A program made the position numbers and the translations under genes. The notes under the pieces were generated by a model that made no database searches, was not told the origin of the DNA, and worked only from the letters and a program-made list of their open reading frames with translations. A stretch of DNA of 64,000 nucleotides, from positions 3,038,001 to 3,102,000 of the forward strand of contig NZ_CP126251.1 in assembly GCF_003234115.2 (NCBI RefSeq), in the 5' to 3' direction. This DNA is from Curtobacterium sp. MCPF17_002 (GTDB lineage: Bacteria > Actinomycetota > Actinomycetes > Actinomycetales > Microbacteriaceae). Below, piece after piece: positions 15,303-23,291 of this stretch; the first letter of the stretch is position 1, and each line of letters begins with the position of its first letter.

Positions 15303-17310
15303 GCAGAACCGGCGGCTGTCGCGCGACGCCCGCTACGGACGGTACGAGGACGGCCCCGATCCCCTGGCGCCGCCCGTCGACCTGGCCGAGGCGCTCGACG
15401 CGATCGGCGAGGACGTGATGGGCGGGACCTCGCCCGAACGTGCCATCCGGGAGTTCCTCCGCCGTGGCGGTCGGGACCGACGCGGCCTCGACGACCTCGC
15501 ACGCCGGGTCGCCGAACGACGCCGCGAGCTGACGAGCCGCAACAACCTCGACGGCACGCTGCAGCAGGTCAAGCAGCTGCTCGACGAGGCCGTGCTCGCC
15601 GAACGTGGGCAGCTCGCCCGGGACACCGACATCGACGACGGTGACCGTGCCCTCGCCGAGATGCAGCTCGACAGCCTCTCCCCCTCGCCGGCGTCCGCCG
15701 TGCAGGAGCTCAGCGGCTACGACTGGAAGAGCCCGACCGCACGGCAGAAGTACGAGGAGATCAAGGACCTGCTCGGCCGCGAGATGCTCGACCAGCGCTT
15801 CGCCGGCATGAAGCAGGCGCTCGAGGGTGCCACCGACCAGGACCGGCAGGCCGTGGCCGCCATGATGCGCGACCTCAACGCCCTGCTCGACGCGCACGCG
15901 CGCGGCGAGGACACCGCCGAGCAGTTCGACGCGTTCATGGCCGAGCACGGCCAGTACTTCCCGTCGGACCCGAAGAACGTCGAGGAGCTGCTCGACGACC
16001 TCGCCGCCCGTGCCGCCGCCGCCCAGCGGATGCGCAACTCGATGACCCAGGAACAACGGGACGAACTCGACGCCCTCGCCCAGCAGGCCTTCGGCTCGCC
16101 GGACCTGATGGGGCAGCTCGCACAGCTCGACGACACCCTCCGGTCCCTCCGCCCCGGCGAGGACTGGGGCAGCTCCGAACGGATGGACGGCGAACAGGGG
16201 CTCGGGCTCGGCGACGGCACCGGAGTCTTCCAGGACATCGCGGACCTCGATGCGCTCGCCGACCAGATCGCGCAGTCGGGTCCGGGATCCGACCTCGACG
16301 ACCTCGACCTGGACGCCCTCGCCCGGCAGCTCGGCGCCGAAGCTGCCGTCGACGCGAAGACCCTGCAGCAGCTCGAGAAGGCGCTCCGGAACTCGGGAGC
16401 GATGCGCCGCGGGGCGGACGGGCAGCTCCGGCTCACCCCGAAGGCGATGCGGCAGCTCGGCAAGAGCCTGCTGCGCGACGTCGCCGAGCGGATGTCCGGC
16501 CGACAGGGTGCCCGTGACCTCCGCCGCGCCGGTGCGACCGGCGAGCCGTCCGGGTCGACAAGGCAGTGGCAGTACGGCGACACCGAGCCGTGGGACGTCA
16601 CACGGTCGATCACGAACGCCCTCACCCGTGCTGCGGCGTCCGGCCGGATCGGGCCCGGCGTCCACCTGGAGATCGACGACGTCGAGGTGCAGGAGACCGA
16701 GGCGCGGACGCAGGCGTGCGTGGCGCTCCTCGTCGACACCTCGTTCTCGATGGCGATGGAGGACCGGTGGGTGCCGATGAAGCGCACCGCCCTCGCACTC
16801 CACACCCTCGTCTCGACCCGGTTCCGCGGCGACGACCTGCAGCTCATCGCCTTCGGTCGCGAGGCCGAGGTGATGGACATCGAACAGCTCGTCGGCCTCG
16901 ACGCCATGTGGGACAAGGGCACGAACCTGCACCACGGGCTCCTCCTCGCCAACCGCCACTTCCGGAAGCACCCGACTGCGCAGCCCGTCCTGCTCATCGT
17001 CACCGACGGCGAGCCGACCTCGCACCTCGAGCCGAACGGGCAGGTGTGGTTCGGGTACCCGCCGGACCCGATCACGATCGCCTTGTCCGTCCGGGAACTC
17101 GAGAACGCCGGACGGCTCGGCGCCCAGACGACCTTCTTCCGGCTCGGGGACGATCCCGGGCTGGCCCGGTTCGTCGACGCCATGGCGAAGCGCGTGGACG
17201 GCACGGTGGTCGCACCGGAGAACGACGACCTCGGGGTCGCGGTCGTCGGGTCGTACCTGGGTTCGCGTCGCGGTGGCAACCCCCTGTTCCGTGACGACTG
17301 GGTGGGCTGA
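15295..17310 (+). CDS. VWA-domain partner protein of the MoxR ATPase
   Basis: A 671-residue protein starting eight bases before the ATPase stop. Residues 1-430 are mostly long charged helices ('LDDLARRVAERRRELTSRNN', 'LDALAQQAFGSPDLMGQL') with acidic low-complexity patches. The C-terminal von Willebrand A domain begins near residue 470 with the metal-ion site DTSFS (Asp481, Ser483, Ser485); 'MWDKGTNLHHGL' supplies the Thr and 'LLIVTDGEPTSH' the second Asp. The complete metal site suggests a real MoxR/ViaA-type chaperone pair. Cytosolic, with no signal or membrane helix. A dispersed palindrome follows 12 bases after the stop. Confidence 0.86.
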   Translation: MARQNRRLSRDARYGRYEDGPDPLAPPVDLAEALDAIGEDVMGGTSPERAIREFLRRGGRDRRGLDDLARRVAERRRELTSRNNLDGTLQQVKQLLDEAVLAERGQLARDTDIDDGDRALAEMQLDSLSPSPASAVQELSGYDWKSPTARQKYEEIKDLLGREMLDQRFAGMKQALEGATDQDRQAVAAMMRDLNALLDAHARGEDTAEQFDAFMAEHGQYFPSDPKNVEELLDDLAARAAAAQRMRNSMTQEQRDELDALAQQAFGSPDLMGQLAQLDDTLRSLRPGEDWGSSERMDGEQGLGLGDGTGVFQDIADLDALADQIAQSGPGSDLDDLDLDALARQLGAEAAVDAKTLQQLEKALRNSGAMRRGADGQLRLTPKAMRQLGKSLLRDVAERMSGRQGARDLRRAGATGEPSGSTRQWQYGDTEPWDVTRSITNALTRAAASGRIGPGVHLEIDDVEVQETEARTQACVALLVDTSFSMAMEDRWVPMKRTALALHTLVSTRFRGDDLQLIAFGREAEVMDIEQLVGLDAMWDKGTNLHHGLLLANRHFRKHPTAQPVLLIVTDGEPTSHLEPNGQVWFGYPPDPITIALSVRELENAGRLGAQTTFFRLGDDPGLARFVDAMAKRVDGTVVAPENDDLGVAVVGSYLGSRRGGNPLFRDDWVG

Positions 17311-17322
17311 CGCGCTGATCAC

Positions 17323-17364
17323 GGCCTGGAGGCGCGTGGCGGCGCCGCCACGCGCCTCCAGGCC
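17323..17364. repeat. Dispersed palindrome, copy 2 (possible terminator)
   Basis: A perfect 42-base palindrome with 21-base arms built on GGCCTGGAGGCGCGTGGCGG. It begins 12 bases after the VWA gene stop, where it could serve as a terminator, but the same sequence family also occurs between divergent genes. Confidence 0.85.
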
Positions 17365-17694
17365 TCGTCATCCCGGGTCTGTTGCTGCGGTCCGCGCAGT
17401 CGTATGCTGACGCCACAGCTGCCCCAGACCCCGGCCGCAGTCACCGATCCACGCGCACCGAGCTCTTCGGCGCGCCGGACCCGGCCGGTCGAGTGCAACC
17501 TGATCCGCCTTCGACCGGCCGACCCCCGCGGAGTCCCGGAGGGCAACGGCGCCCTCCACCCGAACCACCGCGGGTTCCGCGCCCCGGCAGGCGGGACGCG
17601 GTACGGGTCGGCGGGTTCTGGGCCCGACCTGAACCCGCCGACCCGATCTCGGGCCGGTGCTGCCGTTGCCGCTAGCGCTGCCGCTGCCGCTGCC
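17365..17694. other. Hairpin-rich convergent intergenic region
   Basis: No gene in about 330 bases between two genes whose 3' ends faced each other before the insertion sequence arrived. It holds a 10-bp inverted repeat (17483-17520), a 15-bp inverted repeat (17604-17645) and a (CTGCCG)n-like run at about 17659-17697. Confidence 0.65.
17604..17645. terminator. Strong stem-loop, probable bidirectional terminator
   Basis: CGGGTCGGCGGGTTC (17604-17618) and GAACCCGCCGACCCG (17631-17645) pair over 15 bp without mismatch around a 12-base loop. Lying between converging genes, it could end transcripts from both sides. Confidence 0.6.
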
Positions 17695-17761
17695 GCTAGA
17701 TGTACTGCCCAGGGACGTTGGTTGATCTGCGGGGACTCGCGGTTGTCATAGCAGCGTGAGA

Positions 17762-17819
17762 AGGACCTCCTGCGGTGGAGTGGAGCTGCTTAGTTCACGC
17801 ACTCTCCGCAGGAGGTCCT
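17762..17819 (+). promoter_or_regulatory. Hairpin hiding the transposase ribosome binding site
   Basis: AGGACCTCCTGCGG (17762-17775) pairs perfectly with CCGCAGGAGGTCCT (17806-17819); a bulge and about six further bases extend the stem. The ribosome binding site AGGAGGT lies wholly in the right arm, one base before the ATG. Transcripts entering from outside would fold and block translation, the protection used by IS10 and IS50 against read-through. Confidence 0.7.
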
Positions 17820-17820
17820 C

Positions 17821-18813
17821 ATGTCCCACGCTAACGCTGCGCTGACACCGCGCGCGCGTCTCCGGCTCGCGCGCCTCATCGTCGAGGATGGCTGGCCCAT
17901 CCGACACGCAGCCGTGTTCTTCCACGTGTCCTGGCCGACGGCGAAGCGGTGGGCCGATCGGTACGCGGCAATGGGCGAGGCCGGCATGCAGGACCGGTCC
18001 TCTCGACCACACCGATCGCCGAACCGCACCCAACAAGCGCTCGTGAAACAGATCGTCGGACTCCGCTGGCGCAAACGGCTGGGGCCTGTCGCTATCGGCG
18101 GACGCCTGGGCATGCCGGCGTCCACGGTGCATGCCGTGCTGACACGGTGCCGGGTCAACCGGCTGCACCACATCGACGTCCGGACCGGGGAGCAGGTGCG
18201 CCGATACGAGCACGAGTATCCCGGCTCGATGATCCACGTCGACGTGAAGAAGCTCGGCAACATCCCTGACGGCGGCGGATGGCGCTTCGTCGGCCGAGCC
18301 CAGGGCGGGAAGAACCGAGCAGCGACTCCAGGGACAGGCCGCAGCAAGTACCGCGGAGTCCTCGTCGGAACTGCGTTCGTGCACACCGTCATCGACGACC
18401 ACTCCCGCGTCGCCTACGCCGAGATCCACGAAGACGAGAAAGCGGTCACCGCGATCGGGGTGCTCCGCCGCGCGGTGTCGTGGTTCGCAGCTCGCGGCGT
18501 CCGAGTCGAACGCGTTCTCTCCGACAACGGGTCGGCTTACAAATCCCACGCCTGGCGTGATGCTTGCACCGAGCTCGGGATCACTCCGAAAAAGACCCGC
18601 CCATACCGGCCACAAACGAACGGCAAGATCGAGCGATTCCACCGCACACTCGCCGACGGATGGGCATTCTCACGCCACTACCCGACCGAAGCTGCACGCA
18701 GGAACGCGCTCCCGGGATGGCTGCATCACTACAATCACCACCGGCCCCACACCGCCATCGGGAACCGGTCACCCATCACACGATTGACCAACGTCCCTGG
18801 GCAGTACAGCTAG
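17821..18813 (+). CDS. IS481-family DDE transposase
   Basis: A 330-residue transposase. Residues 8-60 are a helix-turn-helix ('WPIRHAAVFFHVSWPTAKRW') that should bind the inverted ends, and 130-290 form the RNase H-like catalytic core. The DDE triad can be placed at Asp141 (IHVDVKKLG), Asp235 (LSDNGSAY) and Glu271 (GKIERFHR), giving the D-35-E spacing of the IS481/IS3 group. No frameshift, so probably active. Its last codons run through the right end of the element: the stop TAG at 18811-18813 is not part of the element but comes from the duplicated CTAG target. Confidence 0.95.
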   Translation: MSHANAALTPRARLRLARLIVEDGWPIRHAAVFFHVSWPTAKRWADRYAAMGEAGMQDRSSRPHRSPNRTQQALVKQIVGLRWRKRLGPVAIGGRLGMPASTVHAVLTRCRVNRLHHIDVRTGEQVRRYEHEYPGSMIHVDVKKLGNIPDGGGWRFVGRAQGGKNRAATPGTGRSKYRGVLVGTAFVHTVIDDHSRVAYAEIHEDEKAVTAIGVLRRAVSWFAARGVRVERVLSDNGSAYKSHAWRDACTELGITPKKTRPYRPQTNGKIERFHRTLADGWAFSRHYPTEAARRNALPGWLHHYNHHRPHTAIGNRSPITRLTNVPGQYS

Positions 18814-19568
18814 AAGAGCGGCCAGGGAACGGCCGGGCCGTGTCCTGGCGGCGGCGGGAAGACGCCGACCGCGCGCAGCGCGGCGCACCGCGCTCGGAGC
18901 GTGTCCACCTCGGCCACCGTCAGGTGCTCGTCGAGGGCTGCGCCGAGTTCGCCGTGGAGCGCCTCGGACACCCGGTCGATGCCCTCGAGTTCGTCCGCGT
19001 CGAGCGGTTCCCCGATCCACCCCCACAGCACCGTCCTGAGCTTGTGTTCGACGTGGAAGGCGAGTCCGTGGTCGACGCCGAAGCGGTGACCGTCCGGCAT
19101 CGCGAGGACGTGTCCGCCCTTCCGGTCCGCGTTGTTCACGATGACGTCGAACACCGCCATCCGCCGCAACGCGCTCGTGTCCTCGTGCACGAGCGTCACC
19201 GGGCGGTCCTGTTCGTCGATCGCCTCGAGCACCGGCAGCCACGGGGCGTCCTCGGCGTCGGCGTCCTCCGTCGCGACGAGGTCGACCGCGTCCTGCCCGG
19301 GATCGACGTCCTGCCAGCGCTGCACCATGCCCCGACCGAAGGGTCCGTCGCCCATCCAGGTCGGGGGGACGACACCCCAGCCGAGGGCCTCCGAAACGAG
19401 GTACGCAGCGACCTCACGATCGGCGAGCGTGCCGTCCGGGAAGTCCCAGAGCGGTCGCTCCCCCTCGATCGGCTTGTACACGACGGACGCACCGTCGAGG
19501 TCGGCGAGGAACGTGGCGTTCGAGGCTTCCCGGATGCGTGCCCGGATGGACAGCGATCCGTCGGTCAT
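18810..19568 (-). CDS. SCO1664-family phosphatidylinositol-kinase-like protein
   Basis: A 252-residue protein of the actinobacterial SCO1664 family, distantly related to PI3/4-kinases and HipA. Kinase-like landmarks are the lysine strand 'ASVVYKPIEGERPLWDF', the catalytic-loop-like 'VFDVIVNNADRKGGHVL' and the metal segment 'RFGVDHGLAFHVEH'. The substrate is unknown. It is the last gene of a leftward trio with DUF3090 (seven-base gap) and a histidine phosphatase, a set widely conserved in actinobacteria. The insertion sequence sits exactly on the stop codon TAG (18812-18810), and because the target CTAG was duplicated the protein is complete. Confidence 0.85.
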   Translation of the reverse strand: MTDGSLSIRARIREASNATFLADLDGASVVYKPIEGERPLWDFPDGTLADREVAAYLVSEALGWGVVPPTWMGDGPFGRGMVQRWQDVDPGQDAVDLVATEDADAEDAPWLPVLEAIDEQDRPVTLVHEDTSALRRMAVFDVIVNNADRKGGHVLAMPDGHRFGVDHGLAFHVEHKLRTVLWGWIGEPLDADELEGIDRVSEALHGELGAALDEHLTVAEVDTLRARCAALRAVGVFPPPPGHGPAVPWPLF

Positions 19569-19575
19569 GCGTTCG

Positions 19576-20103
19576 TCATTCGGCGCCGGGCGGACGGCCC
19601 GACGCGACGACTTCGCGTGTGCGCTCGACGAACGCGCGGGCGGTGCCGACGGGGATCTTCACCTGGAACAGCTCAGCCGGTTCGGGGATCTCGACCACGG
19701 CCTCGATCTCCTCGCCGTCGTCGCCCGTCTCCGCGATGATCTCGATCTCGTCGTCGATCGGGTACGCCTCGATGACGACCTGCGCGGTCGCCGGGTCGAA
19801 GCCGAGGCTCAGGGCGCCGGCGCGGAACTCGGGCTCGACGGGCTGGTCGAGGGGTGCGCCGTCGCGCAGCTCGGTCGGCGCGGAGGGCGGGACGCTGAAG
19901 CGGTTGTCCTCGACCGTGGCGACCTCGTCGAGGAGCTCGTCGATCTTGTCGGCGAGGACCGCCGACTGCTCCTTCTCGAGCGCGACGCTGGTCACCCGAC
20001 GGCCGTCTCGGGCCTGGATGTAGAACGAGCGCTCGCCCGGGAGGCCGACCGTCCCGACGACGAGACGATCCGGCCAGTCGAAGCCGTGCACGATGGTGGG
20101 CAT
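19576..20103 (-). CDS. DUF3090 family protein
   Basis: A 175-residue protein beginning MPTIVHGFDWPDRLVVGTVG and continuing 'SFYIQARDGRRVTSVALEKE', the recognisable start of the DUF3090 family. It is mainly beta with an acidic middle (DDEIEIIAETGDDGEEIE). No enzymatic residues can be named. It always travels with the SCO1664-like kinase and the phosphatase in actinobacteria, and often near mycothiol ligase mshC, which is not in this window. The ATG at 20103 lacks a strong ribosome binding site, but the sequence match at the N-terminus decides it. Confidence 0.85.
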   Translation of the reverse strand: MPTIVHGFDWPDRLVVGTVGLPGERSFYIQARDGRRVTSVALEKEQSAVLADKIDELLDEVATVEDNRFSVPPSAPTELRDGAPLDQPVEPEFRAGALSLGFDPATAQVVIEAYPIDDEIEIIAETGDDGEEIEAVVEIPEPAELFQVKIPVGTARAFVERTREVVASGRPPGAE

Positions 20104-20137
20104 ACCCCGCATTGTAGGAGTGCCCGGCGACACTCGT

Positions 20138-20860
20138 TCAGGCTCTGGCAGGACCTGTCTCGCCGGAGGGGTCGTCGTGACCGGCCCCACCACCGACCGC
20201 AGCGTCCGCCGTCGGCGCGGCTGCGGCCGCCAGCCAGGCGAGGTCGCCCGACTCGGTGTTCGACGCAACGACCTCGGGGCGGTGCTCGCCGTAGCGCACG
20301 ATGGACACCGAGGCGGGTCCGACGGCGATGCGCTGGAACAGGTCGAGGTGCATGCCGAGGGCGTCGGCGAGGACGGACTTGATGACGTCGCCGTGGCTCA
20401 CCGCGACCCAGACCGCCGTCGGTCCGTGCGCGGCCTCGACCTCGGCGTCGATGCGCCGGATCGCCGCGACCGCACGGGACTGCATGCCCTGCATGGACTC
20501 GCCGCCGGGGAACACCACGGCGCTCGGGTTCGCCTGCACCGTCCGCCAGAGCGGTTCCTTCGACAGGTCGGCGAGCTTCCGGCCCTGCCAGTCGCCGTAG
20601 TCGCACTCGGTGATGGCCCGTTCGACACGGGTCTCCGGGCTGGCCGTCTGCCGTTCGAGCACCGCTCGCGAGGTCTGCCGGCACCGTTCGAGCGGGCTCG
20701 ACACCACGGCGGCGAGCGGCACGGCGGCGATCCGGTCGGCGGTGCGTGCCGCCTGCTGGCGCCCGACGGCGTCGAGGGCGACCCCGGCCGTCCGTCCGGC
20801 GAGCACGCCGGTCGCGTTCGCGGTGGTGCGTCCGTGCCGGACGAGGAGGACGGTCGCCAT
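20138..20860 (-). CDS. Histidine phosphatase, MSMEG_4193-like
   Basis: A 240-residue enzyme of the phosphoglycerate-mutase/histidine phosphatase superfamily. The catalytic motif LVRHGRT is at residues 5-11 (His8), with a second basic pocket 'SSPLERCRQTS', an acid donor region 'ITECDYGDW' and the C-terminal 'WVAVSHGDVIK' with the second His. It should remove a phosphate from a small metabolite by way of phospho-histidine. The group is annotated as putative phosphomutase in mycobacteria without known substrate. It is the first gene of the leftward trio. The last 30 residues are Ala/Gly-rich and probably disordered. Confidence 0.87.
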   Translation of the reverse strand: MATVLLVRHGRTTANATGVLAGRTAGVALDAVGRQQAARTADRIAAVPLAAVVSSPLERCRQTSRAVLERQTASPETRVERAITECDYGDWQGRKLADLSKEPLWRTVQANPSAVVFPGGESMQGMQSRAVAAIRRIDAEVEAAHGPTAVWVAVSHGDVIKSVLADALGMHLDLFQRIAVGPASVSIVRYGEHRPEVVASNTESGDLAWLAAAAAPTADAAVGGGAGHDDPSGETGPARA

Positions 20861-20917
20861 GGTGCCGATCCTAGGCGCACCCTTGACGTCGCTCCGTTGA
20901 AACGTTCTGATGGACCC

Positions 20918-22144
20918 ATGATCGGGCGCCACCGCGCGGCACTCTTCGCCACGTCGACGATGACCGGGTTCGGGATCGCGTCGTGGATCACCCGCACACC
21001 CGCGGTCCGCGACGAGCTCGGGGCCTCGATCGAGGCGATGGGGTTCGTCCTGCTCGGCCTGTCGATCGGGTCGATGATCGGGATCCTCGGTGCCGGCGCG
21101 CTCGTCCGACGGCTCGGCACCCGTCCGCTCATCGTCCTCGGCGGCGCCCTCCCCGTCACCGGGATGCTCCTGGTCGCGCTGCTCGCCCCCGCGCAGGCGG
21201 CCGTCGGGGTCTGGGCCGGGCTCTTCCTCATCGGCTTCGGCTCGGGCGTCGCCGAGATCGGCCTCAACGTCGAGGCGGCGGCGGTCGAACGGCAGATCTC
21301 CCGGCCGGTGGTCCCGATGCTGCACGCCTGCTTCAGCCTCGGCACGGTGATCGGCGGGGCCGTCGGCATCGCCCTGACCGCCGTCGGCACCCCCGTGCTC
21401 CTCCACCTGCTCCTCGCCACGGTCGTGATGGCCGGACTCGCGACCTTCGCCGCGACGAACCTCCGACCGATCCCCCGGGAGGCGCCGACTGCGGCGGCGG
21501 CGGTCGCCGGCGACGACGTGGCCGCTGCAGCGCCCCGCCTGCGCGCCGTCCTCACCGCGCAGGTGCTCCTCATCGCCGTGATCACCCTGGCCATGGCCTT
21601 CGCCGAGGGGGCCGCGAGCGACTGGCTCCCCCTCCTCATGACGACCGACCACGACACCCCGGAGGTCACCGGCTCCCTCGTGTTCACCGGCTTCGCGCTG
21701 GCGATGTTCATCGGCCGGTCGGCCGGCACGCCCCTCGTGGCGCGGTTCGGCCGCGCGCCGGTCATCCGGGTGTGCGCCGCCGTCGGTGTCGTCGGGGTCC
21801 TGCTCGTCGTCGTGTCCCCGAGCCCGTGGCTGACCGCGGCCGCAGCGGGCGTCTGGGGCCTCGGGATCGCCCTCGGGTTCCCACTCGCGATCTCGGCCGC
21901 CGGCGACCACTCGACCGACGGCGACCGGCGCGTCTCCGTCGTGGCCACGGCTGGCTACATCGCGTTCCTCGCCGGGCCGCCCGCGCTCGGGTTCCTCGGC
22001 GAGCACCTCGGCCTGCAGACGGCGATGCTCGTGCCGGCGGCCCTGCTCGTGGTCGCGCTGTTGGCGGCGCCAGCGACGCGGAACCGAGTCGTCCCGGCGA
22101 TTCCCGGTCGCCCCGTCCCCGCGCCGACCGGGTCGTCGGACTGA
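20918..22144 (+). CDS. MFS exporter-like membrane protein (YbjJ type)
   Basis: A 408-residue, 12-helix transporter starting 'ALFATSTMTGFGIASWITRT' and containing 'GFGSGVAEIGLNVEAAAVER', typical of the YbjJ-like MFS branch whose substrates are unknown. The N- and C-terminal halves are joined by an acidic/Ala-rich loop near residue 205. It starts 57 bases from the divergent phosphatase gene. TTGACG at 20883-20888 with a weak TCTGAT 17 bases later may be its promoter. The C-terminal tail is Pro/Arg-rich and cytosolic. Confidence 0.8.
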   Translation: MIGRHRAALFATSTMTGFGIASWITRTPAVRDELGASIEAMGFVLLGLSIGSMIGILGAGALVRRLGTRPLIVLGGALPVTGMLLVALLAPAQAAVGVWAGLFLIGFGSGVAEIGLNVEAAAVERQISRPVVPMLHACFSLGTVIGGAVGIALTAVGTPVLLHLLLATVVMAGLATFAATNLRPIPREAPTAAAAVAGDDVAAAAPRLRAVLTAQVLLIAVITLAMAFAEGAASDWLPLLMTTDHDTPEVTGSLVFTGFALAMFIGRSAGTPLVARFGRAPVIRVCAAVGVVGVLLVVVSPSPWLTAAAAGVWGLGIALGFPLAISAAGDHSTDGDRRVSVVATAGYIAFLAGPPALGFLGEHLGLQTAMLVPAALLVVALLAAPATRNRVVPAIPGRPVPAPTGSSD

Positions 22145-22598
22145 TCCTGTCGCCTTCGGCCTCGCCACGGTGAGTGCTGGTCCAGCACCCCCCTGCGGCA
22201 CCGCAGATCATGGGGTTTCGCTGTCGGGGCGAGTTCGATCACACTCGGTCAGCGGATCGCGCATCGACAGGTCGTCGCCGTACCACCGTCGCCCGTGACC
22301 TCGGCATCGACCGCACCACCTGTACCGGATGCTCGATCTTGCCGCACCGCACTCTCTCCCACCCCGGATCCTGACGAGCACATCGTGGCGACACCCGAAG
22401 CCGTGTAGCGTTTGGCGCCCCTTCACCGGGCATTATTGCGGGACAGGCATACGGGAAACCCCAGGTCAGCGGGCAGTAGGACGCCAACCTGCGGTCGAGG
22501 CAACGAAAGTCGTGTAGCGGTGAAGGACCGGCTTACGGGACCTCTCCTGGTCGAGCTCCTACGGGGCGGGGAGCATCGAGCGGGCGCATACTGGGCGA
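22145..22598. other. Gap with possible recombinase-tail remnant
   Basis: No intact gene in 454 bases. At about 22277-22345 a plus-strand frame reads 'TTVARDLGIDRTT' and, after a one-base shift, 'LYRMLDL', which together look like the C-terminal helix-turn-helix of a resolvase/invertase. Base composition is less GC-rich than in neighbouring genes. A small palindrome, GTGCTGG-T-CCAGCAC, lies at 22174-22188. Confidence 0.4.
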
Positions 22599-23177
22599 GT
22601 GGTCACTCTCCTCTCGCCGCTTCGCGACCGGCGAGCTTGGATCGTGTCAGCCGTCGTGGTCGTGCTGACCCTGGGGTCTTTGACGCTCATCGGCCCTCCT
22701 CGACTGCATGAGGGCTCTCGACTTGTCAGCGCAGTCCTGCTGAGCTTCGCACTCGGGTTCCTGAGCGCTGCGCTCGTCCTCTTCGTCCGTCACGCCGGTG
22801 GTCCGCAGCCGGGCACGGTTCTGATTGGCCTGGATCCGACACGGCGCAGAAACATCCGGAACGCTGTAGTCCGCAACTCGCCAGCGAGCCTGCCGGAAAC
22901 CGATCGTCCGTACGGCATTGAGTTCGCTAGGGCGTACCGAAGCTGGCTGCCCACCAACATCGCTCCGTTCCTCGTTCTCATGGTCGGCGTCTTTCTTCAG
23001 GCCCTCAGCCAACTGCGAACCTGGGATGGCGGGTTCATCTCCGTCTGCCTCGTACTCGAGTTCGCGCTGGTGGGGTTCGCGATCTTTGTCCTGGTGCCTC
23101 TTCAGCTCCGTCGCCTTACCCGGGCTGACCGGTTCGCATCGGCTCCTGCGACCACGGGTTCCGATCATCGGGGCTGA
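22599..23177 (+). CDS. Hypothetical four-helix membrane protein
   Basis: A 192-residue protein from a GTG. Two N-terminal helices ('WIVSAVVVVLTLGSLTLIG', 'LVSAVLLSFALGFLSAALVL') and two C-terminal helices ('IAPFLVLMVGVFLQAL', 'FISVCLVLEFALVGFAIFVL') flank a basic cytosolic loop of about 65 residues (DPTRRRNIRNAVV). No family is recognised. Codon choice is less GC-biased at third positions than in neighbouring genes, and it lies in a block of orphan sequence, both suggesting transfer from elsewhere. The start has no clear ribosome binding site. Confidence 0.6.
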   Translation: MVTLLSPLRDRRAWIVSAVVVVLTLGSLTLIGPPRLHEGSRLVSAVLLSFALGFLSAALVLFVRHAGGPQPGTVLIGLDPTRRRNIRNAVVRNSPASLPETDRPYGIEFARAYRSWLPTNIAPFLVLMVGVFLQALSQLRTWDGGFISVCLVLEFALVGFAIFVLVPLQLRRLTRADRFASAPATTGSDHRG

Positions 23178-23291
23178 TTAGCGCGGCGCGAGGCGCGCTA
23201 CGACCACCGCTCCGCGATGATGATCCGCACGTACCGGTGGACGATCGGCTACCGGATGCTCGCGCGGTGCCTGACGGCGTAAGTTCGGACC

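Larger units (their letters stand above)
17695..18814 (+). mobile_element. IS481-family insertion sequence with target duplication
   Basis: The element proper is 17701-18808 (1108 bp). Its ends are inverted repeats starting TGTACTGCCCAGGGACGTTG, with the first 22 bases identical on both sides. The 6-base target GCTAGA is duplicated at 17695-17700 and 18809-18814. It fits the NCTAGN target known for IS481 of Bordetella. One intact DDE transposase fills the element. Perfect ends, duplication and reading frame indicate a recent insertion. Confidence 0.93.

Noticed and set aside
22174..22374. A 66-codon frame upstream of the membrane protein
   Set aside because: It has no ribosome binding site and covers a frame-shifted helix-turn-helix remnant; treated as a possible scar, not a gene.
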